From: Vibrio gallicus
Lineage (GTDB): Bacteria > Pseudomonadota > Gammaproteobacteria > Enterobacterales > Vibrionaceae
NCBI RefSeq assembly: GCF_024346875.1
Contig: NZ_AP024872.1
Span: 558,001-622,000 of the forward strand
Length of the DNA stretch: 64,000 nucleotides
Reading direction: 5' to 3'
Under the pieces are notes generated by a model. The model was given only the letters and a program-made list of their open reading frames with translations. It did not search any database and was not told where the DNA came from. The stretch's first letter is position 1, and every line of letters starts with the position of its first letter. A program made the position numbers and the translations under genes. Positions 19,277 through 27,049 of the stretch are shown here, piece by piece.

Positions 19277-20890
19277 ATGACAAGATTTAAACCCCTAATT
19301 ACCACAATGACCCTAGTTACGGGCCTAGCGTGCAGCTTCTCGTCATGGGCTCTGAATATCACAGCCAGCGTTGACAGAACCAACGTCAGCAAAGATGAGA
19401 TTATCCAGCTAAAAATCGCCGCCGATGAAAAGCTAGACAGCGATAAACTTAACCTTGATGCACTCTCAAAAGACTTCTATGTTAGTCGACCTAGTTTTGG
19501 TTCATCGGTCAATATCATTAACGGTAGCCGCAGCGATAGCAGTGTGTGGAATGTATCAATTGCGCCACAAAAAACCGGCACCATAATCATTCCCAGCTTT
19601 AAAATAGATGGTGCAACAACGCAGCCGATTACCCTTAACGTCACCATGGGCCAAAAAGCCCCAACCAGTGACGATATCATCGAGGTGCGCTCAAAAATTG
19701 ACAAGCACCAACTCTACCCCAACCAAAGCACCACCTTAGATGCACGTATCATTGTCAAAGTAGACCCGCGTCGCTTGCAAAACCCCAACCTTACCCAGCC
19801 ACACGCAGAGGGTTTACAGATTGAACCGCTAGCAGACCCTAAACAGTCTCAAGCAGTGCTTAATGGGGTTGAAGTACTCATCATTGACCAAAAATACCGA
19901 GTGACAGCTAACGCCAGCGGTGATTTTTCAATACAGCTACCTACACTAACTGGCGCGGTGGTTATGGGAAATAACCGCAGTGGCACGCGCATCATTAACC
20001 TTGATGGAAAAACCGAGCACGTCGCGGTAAAAGTACTGCCTGTACCGGAAAGTTATCACGGAGCCTGGCTACCAACCTCAAACTTAACGCTATCGCAAAG
20101 TTGGCAATTAGATAATAACAAGCAGTTAAGTGGCGATGCCGTGACCATAGATGAAGGTGATTCGCTAACCCGCACTATCACGCTAACAGCCTCTGGCACC
20201 AGCGCTTCGCAACTGCCAGACCTCAGCATAAACAACCCTGATGCGTTTCGCGTATACAGTGAGAAACCGGCGTTTCGCACCAATGATGATGGCTCAGTCA
20301 CCATGACTACCAAGCAAGTACTCATAGCCAAAACAAGTGGTCAATACTCTTTGCCAAGTGTGCCAGTACAGTGGTGGGATTCAGTCAATAAAAAGGCGCA
20401 AACCAGTAAAGTAAAAGGGCTAACCGTCACCGTAAATGCAACCTCGGCATCAAACAGCGCGCCCGTTACTTCGCAACCACCAGCACCCCAAACTACAGTA
20501 GTCAAAGACAGCGGCTACTGGCCACTACTGACCGCGTTCTTCGCCGGTTTGTGGATATTCTCAACCCTGATGTGGCTGCGCTGTAGAACACAAGCTCCAA
20601 AAGCGGTTTCTCCAGCAAGCAAGTGTAAAACAACGCCTTTACAATCACAGCTGATAGACGCCATAAAACAAGCCGAGCCTATCAAGGCGCAATCACTACT
20701 AGAGCGCTGGCTAATCCATAAAAATATTGAGCATGAGCACGCCAAAGCCATCCGCGCTGAAATGAGCCTAATGAGCCAACAACTAATGGGTAAACAGCCC
20801 TGCAAGTGGGAGAGCAATAAGCTTATCGACTTAATCAAACAAGCTCGAACCCAAGCTGAGCCACAAACAACACAACTTGCAAAGCTCTAG
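19277..20890 (+). CDS. BatD-like membrane protein
   Basis: About 537 residues from the preferred start. The signal peptide (MTRFKPLITTMTLVTGLACSFSSWA) leads to a series of beta-sandwich domains (DRTNVSKDEIIQLKIAADE, FKIDGATTQPITLNV, YRVTANASGDFSIQLP). A C-terminal membrane helix (about WPLLTAFFAGLWIFSTLMWL) and a cytoplasmic helical domain follow. This is the BatD/oxygen-tolerance layout. An in-frame TTG at 19265 is an alternative start but lacks a good ribosome site. Confidence 0.9.
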   Translation: MTRFKPLITTMTLVTGLACSFSSWALNITASVDRTNVSKDEIIQLKIAADEKLDSDKLNLDALSKDFYVSRPSFGSSVNIINGSRSDSSVWNVSIAPQKTGTIIIPSFKIDGATTQPITLNVTMGQKAPTSDDIIEVRSKIDKHQLYPNQSTTLDARIIVKVDPRRLQNPNLTQPHAEGLQIEPLADPKQSQAVLNGVEVLIIDQKYRVTANASGDFSIQLPTLTGAVVMGNNRSGTRIINLDGKTEHVAVKVLPVPESYHGAWLPTSNLTLSQSWQLDNNKQLSGDAVTIDEGDSLTRTITLTASGTSASQLPDLSINNPDAFRVYSEKPAFRTNDDGSVTMTTKQVLIAKTSGQYSLPSVPVQWWDSVNKKAQTSKVKGLTVTVNATSASNSAPVTSQPPAPQTTVVKDSGYWPLLTAFFAGLWIFSTLMWLRCRTQAPKAVSPASKCKTTPLQSQLIDAIKQAEPIKAQSLLERWLIHKNIEHEHAKAIRAEMSLMSQQLMGKQPCKWESNKLIDLIKQARTQAEPQTTQLAKL

Positions 20891-20900
20891 ATCAAAAGCC

Positions 20901-20933
20901 AAGGCCAGTAGCTTGTGAACTACTGGTCTTTTG
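20901..20933 (+). terminator. Terminator of the bat operon
   Basis: A hairpin with a CCAGTAG / CTACTGG core extended by AAG and CTT pairs, followed by TTTTG, just after the batD stop. Confidence 0.75.
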
Positions 20934-20973
20934 TTATCTCAATTTCGCGAAGCGGTGGTTACTATCAACACCG

Positions 20974-22062
20974 ATGTCGGTTAGATTAGAAGCCATATTA
21001 ATAATCACCCACCCACGGCTCCTATTGAACAAGTCTAACCAAACCCGCCTATTATGGGCCGATAACCTTCGAGTATTGGCGGTATTAGCGGTAATTACCC
21101 TGCATGTCGCGTCGGATTTTATTAGCGATATAGATATCAATAGCTCAACTTATGGCGCTCGTGAATGGTGGGCAGGAAACCTGTACGCCTCTTTGACCCT
21201 ATGGTGCATTCCCCTATTCATCATACTCAGTGGCTATTTATTGCTAAACAAGCGCGAATCTAATACCGAGTTCTTCAAAAAACGACTGCGCAAAATACTG
21301 ATCCCACTCATCTTTTGGTCGCTGTTTTATTCGCTGTGGCTGTTACTAAAGCACCACTTAAGGGGCGATTTGAGTAGCGCTTATTTCACCGTTGCCAAAG
21401 GCTGGGCACTGGGAGAGCCCTATTACCATCTATGGTATCTATTCATGATCCCATTTTTATATCTGGTTACGCCGCTTCTAAGGGTAATAGTAAGATCCAT
21501 AACCCAAACTGAGTTGGCACTGTTTACCTCGGTGTGCTTCGCACTTGCGGCCCTATCAGCCCTGACCAATGTCATACTGCTATATTTTGAGCTAAGCGCT
21601 AAGGTGAGCCTGTTTACCAATGATTTCTTGAGCTATCTCGGGTATTTCTGCTTAGGGGGATATGTGGCGAGATATGGGGTCAAAACGCATGATAAATGGT
21701 GCGCAGTTATCATTGCTAGCACGTTTATCATCACCCTATTTGGTAGTTACTACCTCACTCACTTATATTTTTACTCATATCTTAGCCTCAACATCATCGC
21801 GCTATCTATATGCCTATTTTTCATCCTAAAAAAACACGCCAACATCGACATTAAACTGCATCGGTTTGCCAATTTAAGCTTTGGGATCTACCTAATCCAC
21901 CCGCTGTTCATTAAGCTAATTTCAACCTATTGCGATACGTGGCTACGGCAATTGTTCGATATCTATCTGTATATCCCTATCGTGGCGTGCTTCACTTTTG
22001 CCCTGTCATATTTAACCGCGTTAGGGATGAGTAAGATTCGCTATTTAAAACTGTGTATCTAA
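20974..22062 (+). CDS. Acyltransferase 3 family membrane protein
   Basis: Up to 362 residues with about ten hydrophobic segments. The family start is RLLWADNLRVLAVLAVITLHVAS, with the conserved His of acyltransferase 3 enzymes and an Arg/Asp-Asn shortly before. CIPLFIILSGYLLL and the late FGIYLIHPLFI are also typical. Such proteins O-acetylate sugars or other cell-surface molecules from the cytoplasmic side. The true start may lie about 15 codons downstream (TTG), because the first residues are not conserved in character. Confidence 0.85.
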   Translation: MSVRLEAILIITHPRLLLNKSNQTRLLWADNLRVLAVLAVITLHVASDFISDIDINSSTYGAREWWAGNLYASLTLWCIPLFIILSGYLLLNKRESNTEFFKKRLRKILIPLIFWSLFYSLWLLLKHHLRGDLSSAYFTVAKGWALGEPYYHLWYLFMIPFLYLVTPLLRVIVRSITQTELALFTSVCFALAALSALTNVILLYFELSAKVSLFTNDFLSYLGYFCLGGYVARYGVKTHDKWCAVIIASTFIITLFGSYYLTHLYFYSYLSLNIIALSICLFFILKKHANIDIKLHRFANLSFGIYLIHPLFIKLISTYCDTWLRQLFDIYLYIPIVACFTFALSYLTALGMSKIRYLKLCI

Positions 22063-22164
22063 CCCTATGCTATTTACTGGCTTTTCTTATCAGCGCCGCC
22101 CTTTGCAGATAGCAACAGCAATCCGACAATGGTTAACGTGATTTTGGATAATACTAAACCGTAT

Positions 22165-22307
22165 TTAGGCGAGGTATTGTTGGAATCGGAACAATCATTG
22201 CGGGGGATGATCTTGGTAACCTGAACTATTTTTATACCTACTTCAAAGCAAATACCGCCGCTATATTAAACATCACCAAATACGCAAACATGGCAAGAGA
22301 ATACTAG
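22165..22307 (+). pseudogene. Possible C-terminal gene remnant in a gene-free gap
   Basis: The 22063-22429 gap has no start-to-stop gene, but one frame reads GIVGIGTIIAGDDLGNLNYF, continues through YTYFKANTAAILNITKYANM and stops at 22305-22307. This is protein-like sequence with no start. The opposite strand also has an open frame ending near 22078, with a membrane-like KITLTIVGLLLLSAKGGAD segment. One of these may be the remains of a truncated gene; the family is unknown. Confidence 0.3.
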
Positions 22308-22429
22308 TTTTGTCTAAAAGTGGCGCGTAATGGTAAATACAGAATAAAGCTGTTGGTTATTATATCTCTCAAATAAACACGCCTGCGAACTCGCAGAGTC
22401 ATGCTTTCAGATTTTTAGAGAGGTTCACT

Positions 22430-22693
22430 ATGTTTTCAGTAACGTTATTACCAATAGATTACAGCTCTCACCTGTGTTCAAACCTAAAACACACTCTTAT
22501 TAAAAAGCTACACGACTACTTCGATGCTTCTAATGTAAAGCTTTGGGAGTCTAATGAAGAACAAATCATCTTCATTTCTGATACCCAAAAAGCTCAATGG
22601 GGCATCACTATCAACGCCAACAACCGCGTAGTGATTGAAGAATTCCTGGACAATATGGACAGCCCTGTTGAGTTTGAAGTGCTAGAGGCATAA
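22430..22693 (+). CDS. Small protein of unknown function
   Basis: 87 residues behind a good ribosome site (AGAGAGG, 6 bases before ATG). It is soluble in character, with alternating charge, a probable helix at 18-35 and beta strands (EEQIIFISD, WGITINANNRVVIEEFL), and an acidic end. It is not recognised. It is a single gene with its own terminator and the last clearly ordinary gene before the accessory region. Confidence 0.7.
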   Translation: MFSVTLLPIDYSSHLCSNLKHTLIKKLHDYFDASNVKLWESNEEQIIFISDTQKAQWGITINANNRVVIEEFLDNMDSPVEFEVLEA

Positions 22694-22713
22694 GTGCTCA
22701 TTAAGTATTGATT

Positions 22714-22743
22714 AAGCCAAGGTGTAAAATGCCTTGGCTTTTT
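22714..22743 (+). terminator. Terminator after the 87-residue gene
   Basis: A 9-bp stem AAGCCAAGG / CCTTGGCTT followed by TTTT, about 20 bases past the stop. Confidence 0.85.
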
Positions 22744-22839
22744 AGTTTCTGGTAATTAATCTTCCAAATAACAGAGAGTTATCTCACCCTTCCCTCTCAG
22801 TATTTTGCTACCATTAGAGCACGCAATGAAGGAATGCCA

Positions 22840-23430
22840 ATGAACGCTACCACCCAATACTACAACCAAAACGCCCAACAGTTTTTCGACTCTACCATAG
22901 ATGTTGAAATGCAGTCTCTGTACGAGAAGTTTCTACCACTGATTCCAACTGGCGGAAGAATCCTAGATGCAGGATGTGGTTCGGGTCGTGACAGCAAGGC
23001 TTTTCTAGATAAGGGTTTCCAAGTCGACGCATTTGATGCCAGCGCCGAACTCACAAAGCTTGCCACTGAACTCACTGGACTCGAAGTCACGCAGACTACC
23101 TTTCTCGAATTTCAATCTGAGGCAACAACTTATGATGGAATTTGGGCATGTGCTTCATTGTTGCATGTGCCGGAAGAAGAGCTTGCACCGACATTTCGCC
23201 ACCTTAGTAACTACCTAAAGCCCAATGGGGTTATGTATTGTTCTTTTAAGCTTGGAGATTCGGAGCTCGATCGCAACGGTCGCTTCTTTCGTGACCTTAA
23301 TTTGGAACAATTAGAGAATATTCTGAAAACTACTGGGGCTTTAAAAGTGAAGCAGTGGTGGGAAACATCTGATCTCAGATCTGGTCGTGAAAATGAAAAG
23401 TGGCTGAACGCGGTATTGGAGAAGTACTAG
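22840..23430 (+). CDS. Class I SAM-dependent methyltransferase
   Basis: About 196 residues. Motif I is GGRILDAGCGSGRDSKAFL and the post-I acidic residue is in VDAFDAS. The layout TYDGIWACASLLHVPEEELAPTF and LKPNGVMYCSFKLGD is that of TehB-like small-molecule methyltransferases. There is no sign of a DNA-methyltransferase target domain. The start at 22840 has AAGGA six bases upstream; the ATG at 22834 is a poorer choice. It precedes the PLD-helicase gene by 3 bases, so the two are a unit. Confidence 0.88.
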   Translation: MNATTQYYNQNAQQFFDSTIDVEMQSLYEKFLPLIPTGGRILDAGCGSGRDSKAFLDKGFQVDAFDASAELTKLATELTGLEVTQTTFLEFQSEATTYDGIWACASLLHVPEEELAPTFRHLSNYLKPNGVMYCSFKLGDSELDRNGRFFRDLNLEQLENILKTTGALKVKQWWETSDLRSGRENEKWLNAVLEKY

Positions 23431-23433
23431 TCA

Positions 23434-25896
23434 ATGTCTAAGCAAACCCTAATACTCAAAGAAAATCTCCTCACCACAGGTGGAGACGACCCATTACTCG
23501 AACAGCTGCTTCACGCTATTAACCACGCCAATGAAATAGATATTGCTGTTTCATTTATTCGAGACTCTGGGTTAAGACTGTTGCTTCCCGCACTTCAAGA
23601 AGCGATAGAGCGTTCACACAATAATGCTACCTTTCTCAAGATCCGAATCCTGACTTCCGACTACTTGGGTATTACCGATCCGGTTGCCCTTCGTGCCCTA
23701 ATGGCGCTGGTTTCTCCCAAAGTGGAAGTTAAGGTCTTCGAAACCAAGAAACATAGCTTCCATATGAAGTCCTACATTTTTGTGCGCTCCGATTCCGAGT
23801 CTACCTATTATCGTGGTTCGGCTTTCATTGGCTCAAATAACATAAGTAAAGCCGCCTTAACTAATGCCCACGAGTGGTGTTTAAGGTTTGATTACAAAGC
23901 GCCAGCACAATCATTCGAGGCTAGACAGTTTAGAAATATTAGAAGTGAGTATGACAAGATTTTCAGTCACTCTAACGGCATTAGCTTAAGCGATGAGTGG
24001 ATTGATCACTACATCACTCGCAGGGAAAACGCTCCCACACTTAGCTTGATCAGCCCGTTTGATAATGAAGTTGAAGAAACTTATGCCCCAAACTCAGTAC
24101 AAATCGAAGCCTTGGATGCCCTATCTACAACACGGCAACTAGGAAATAAGAAAGGCTTGGTGGTGCTCGGTACAGGTATGGGGAAAACATGGTTATCCGC
24201 CTTTGATGCGATGCAGTGCAAAGCTCAAAGAGTTTTGTTTGTCGCACATAGAGAAGAAATATTAACCCAAGCTCTAAATACCTATACCAAACTATGGCCT
24301 AAAAAATCTTGCGGCTATTTCAATAGCATTGAAAAATCCGTTGATAAACAAATGGTCTTTGCCTCAGTGCAGACGCTAGGTAAAGAGAAACACCTAAGTT
24401 CGTTCACTCAAGACCATTTTGACTATATTGTCATTGATGAGTTTCATCATGCCAGTGCAAGTACCTATCTCAACGTATTAAATTACTTCCAACCAAAGTT
24501 TTTATTGGGCCTCACCGCCACGCCAGATAGAACCGACCAAGCTGATATCCTCTCCTTATGTAATAACAACTTGGTATTCGAGAAAAACCTAGTTCATGGT
24601 ATCGATAGCGGAATTCTAGTGCCTTTTCACTACTTTGGGATCTGGGACGATACCCTTGATTATCAAGAAATCCCTTGGCGAAATGGTAAATTTGACCCTA
24701 GCTCATTAGATGCTGCCTTCGCAACCAACAAACGCGCCCAACATATTTTCACACACTGGGAAAAGCACCAACAGAGCAGGACACTAGCATTTTGCACCTC
24801 TGTTTCTCATGCCGATTACATGGCAGAGCAATTTAATGCTAAGTACTCAAATCAAGGTTACAAAGCCCTCTCTGTACACAGCAAGTCCAAAGTTAGGCGT
24901 AATGAAGCCCTGCAACAATTATCAGATGGAGATATACAAGTACTGTTTTCAGTCGATCTATTTAATGAAGGCACTGATTTACCCTCCATAGATACGATAT
25001 TGATGATTAGACCAACTCAATCCAACATCATTTTCTTACAACAACTAGGACGCGGACTGAGACTTGCCCCAAACAAATCTCATGTAGTTGTGCTTGATTT
25101 CCTTGGTAACCACCAATCATTCTTATCTCGTATGGATCTTTTCAAAACCCCAGAAGGTAATGTGGAAGATCAAGTTCGAGAGAATAAAGGCAGATACGAT
25201 AGTAAGCCTTCAATAGCCAAGGGTTGCTATGTGAATTTTGACCCTGAAGTCATTAGCTTTTGGAGCGAACTCAATAGTCGATTCAAACATACCTCTAATG
25301 AAGAATTCCAATTACTCGAATCCCGACTGGGACACAGACCAACTGCGACCGAATTTTTCCATGCAAATTACGACCACAACAAAGTAAGAAAACAACATGA
25401 AAGTTGGTTCGGCCTCGTTGCACTGCACATCGAAGAGCAACACGTTATTGATATCATCCACAAATTTAATACATTTCTATTAAATGCAGTGCAGATGACA
25501 AGCATGACAAAATGCTTCAAACCCATCTTACTCGAAGCATTCATTGAGCTAGATGGATTCAACAAACCGCCGGCTTTAGAAACGTTGGCTGAAAGAAGTT
25601 GGTATATATTGAAGTCCTACCCTGCACTATTTACTAACGAGCTCTCGGAAAAAAATAAACTGCTGTCACCCTCTGATGTTAGTTGGATTAATTATTGGAA
25701 GGGAAACCCAATTAAAGCCTTCACAACTAAAGGAAAGAGAGAAGCTTCAGCTCCATTTACGGTGGAGAACAATCTATTCAAAGCCAATCTAACAGTTGCA
25801 GATTCTGATATAAGGATTCTGCATGATTTAGTAAAAGAGCTTCTAGATTATCGCCTAGCTAAGTACATTAAAACTAAATACCCTAGCCACTCATGA
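23434..25896 (+). CDS. PLD-nuclease / superfamily 2 helicase fusion
   Basis: 820 residues. The N-terminal phospholipase D domain has the HxK site in FHMKSYIFV (His110, Lys112) and GSNNIS (133-138), the half-site of a nuclease that dimerises. The helicase core follows: Walker A VLGTGMGKTW (245-252), motif II as DEFH (335-338) in YIVIDEFHHA, motif III LTATPDR, and the C-terminal VLFSVDLFNEGTDLPSIDTI and QQLGRGLRLA (motif VI). A C-terminal helical domain of about 250 residues is unassigned. The layout is like DUF3427-type DNA-repair or defence helicases. With the methyltransferase it may protect against foreign DNA; that is inference. Confidence 0.88.
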   Translation: MSKQTLILKENLLTTGGDDPLLEQLLHAINHANEIDIAVSFIRDSGLRLLLPALQEAIERSHNNATFLKIRILTSDYLGITDPVALRALMALVSPKVEVKVFETKKHSFHMKSYIFVRSDSESTYYRGSAFIGSNNISKAALTNAHEWCLRFDYKAPAQSFEARQFRNIRSEYDKIFSHSNGISLSDEWIDHYITRRENAPTLSLISPFDNEVEETYAPNSVQIEALDALSTTRQLGNKKGLVVLGTGMGKTWLSAFDAMQCKAQRVLFVAHREEILTQALNTYTKLWPKKSCGYFNSIEKSVDKQMVFASVQTLGKEKHLSSFTQDHFDYIVIDEFHHASASTYLNVLNYFQPKFLLGLTATPDRTDQADILSLCNNNLVFEKNLVHGIDSGILVPFHYFGIWDDTLDYQEIPWRNGKFDPSSLDAAFATNKRAQHIFTHWEKHQQSRTLAFCTSVSHADYMAEQFNAKYSNQGYKALSVHSKSKVRRNEALQQLSDGDIQVLFSVDLFNEGTDLPSIDTILMIRPTQSNIIFLQQLGRGLRLAPNKSHVVVLDFLGNHQSFLSRMDLFKTPEGNVEDQVRENKGRYDSKPSIAKGCYVNFDPEVISFWSELNSRFKHTSNEEFQLLESRLGHRPTATEFFHANYDHNKVRKQHESWFGLVALHIEEQHVIDIIHKFNTFLLNAVQMTSMTKCFKPILLEAFIELDGFNKPPALETLAERSWYILKSYPALFTNELSEKNKLLSPSDVSWINYWKGNPIKAFTTKGKREASAPFTVENNLFKANLTVADSDIRILHDLVKELLDYRLAKYIKTKYPSHS

Positions 25897-25979
25897 TGCA
25901 TAGGCTAGAACGTGGTGCTGATATCGCACACTGTATCCATATCCTATTGGGCAATAACCGTTGTATACACTTAACTTAG
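25893..25979 (+). pseudogene. Possible remnant of a tyrosine recombinase C-terminus
   Basis: A frame overlapping the helicase stop reads MMHRLERGADIAHCIHILLG and then NNRCIHLT before a stop. It resembles the end of integrase-type tyrosine recombinases (LERGADIRTIQxLLGHN...YTH), with a one-codon insertion and loss of the catalytic Tyr region. Only about 28 residues remain. Confidence 0.35.
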
Positions 25980-26525
25980 TGCCCAAAACTTGTGGGGCAG
26001 ATCAGCACCTACCTCTTTTTCCATTAGCGATGTCACTAATCAATCAAGCTGCAACTACGATCTTACACTCCCACCAACACTAGCCTCTCAGCAGAATATT
26101 AGAACTCTTCCGCTCTAGTCCAGATACCTTCTGAATCATTGCCTTGGCTAAGGTCAATCAAGTGCGATAACAATTGGCCTGCGAAATCTTTACTGCCTTC
26201 TTTGGTAGTAAATGGCGGTGTACCTTCTACAAGGTATGCGCAGTTCACTAATTAGCCTAGTCATAGGCTAACTGTAAGATGCATTGTGGATTAATCAAAT
26301 TCTAGTGGTGGGATGGAGAGGCGTGATATTTATGGGTGTCCACTAATTTCTCACTATTAAGGACACTTGTAGTCGCTAATCTAGTTATCTTGTCCTAACA
26401 CGGTGTCAGTAACCTTTGTTGGTGTCGTCAATTGATAAGAACGGATAACTATCAGCTTTATACTACGCAGGTACTAGGTAGATACGCCGTAGATACTGCA
26501 AGTGGATAATAAGAGAGATGTAATT
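25980..26525. other. Degraded gene-free stretch
   Basis: About 550 bases with no intact gene between the PLD-helicase and the small membrane protein. It contains the gene tail at 26099-26252 (listed separately) and a short inverted repeat GTGTCC / GGACAC near 26336-26366. The rest has stops in all frames and looks like eroded mobile-element debris. Confidence 0.5.
26099..26252 (-). pseudogene. C-terminal fragment of an unidentified gene
   Basis: On the minus strand an open frame of about 50 codons without a proper start reads VNCAYLVEGTPPFTTKEGSK, then DFAGQLLSHLIDLSQGNDSE and GIWTRAEEF, stopping at 26099-26101. A stop codon lies two codons before its start. It reads like real protein sequence and probably marks the tail of a gene cut off by an insertion or deletion. 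The family was not recognised. Confidence 0.35.
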
Positions 26526-26825
26526 ATGTTTGACGAAGACCATGAAGAAGAGTGTGGCAGTATTATTGGAGATATCTTGGTTGGCTTTGGGATCTTCTTT
26601 CTAGTGGTTGGCTTTTTCAAGTTTATTTTGGCTGCTATCGAAGCGGTTTTTGTTCTGCTGAGTTTCGCGTTCAATTGTATATTGTGTACCACCAGACCAA
26701 TAGTTATTGTAATCGACTCAAGTTCATCAAGTTTAAATCTGAACTCAATCGTTAAAAAACCAGGTCGTATTAGAGAGTTGAGCAGAGCAAATCGTCTAAA
26801 CTATGTCGGGACAAAAGTATTTTAG
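26526..26825 (+). CDS. Small membrane protein of unknown function
   Basis: About 99 residues from ATG at 26526 (an in-frame upstream start at 26502 is less likely). An acidic N-terminus (MFDEDHEEECGS) is followed by a long hydrophobic stretch with one or two membrane helices (GDILVGFGIFFLVVGFFKFI, then AVFVLLSFAFNCIL). A serine-rich linker and a basic C-terminus (KKPGRIRELSRANRL) end it. It is not recognised. It lies between the degraded region and the group II intron. Confidence 0.55.
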   Translation: MFDEDHEEECGSIIGDILVGFGIFFLVVGFFKFILAAIEAVFVLLSFAFNCILCTTRPIVIVIDSSSSSLNLNSIVKKPGRIRELSRANRLNYVGTKVF

Positions 26826-27049
26826 CTGACTTGCCCGCCTGACTAGATACGATTAATCTTTATTGTAAATGATCAAACTTTATTGTTATGAATCCCTATA
26901 AGTGTAACGTTAGTTTTAGTGATTGATATCTACGGTTGTGTAGCTAAACGAAACCAAAACTTAATTCTTGTAGGATTCGTATCTTCTTTATAGGTTGAGG
27001 TTTAGTTGAAGTGGTATTGTGTTGAAGTGGTATTGGCAAACTCATTTAT

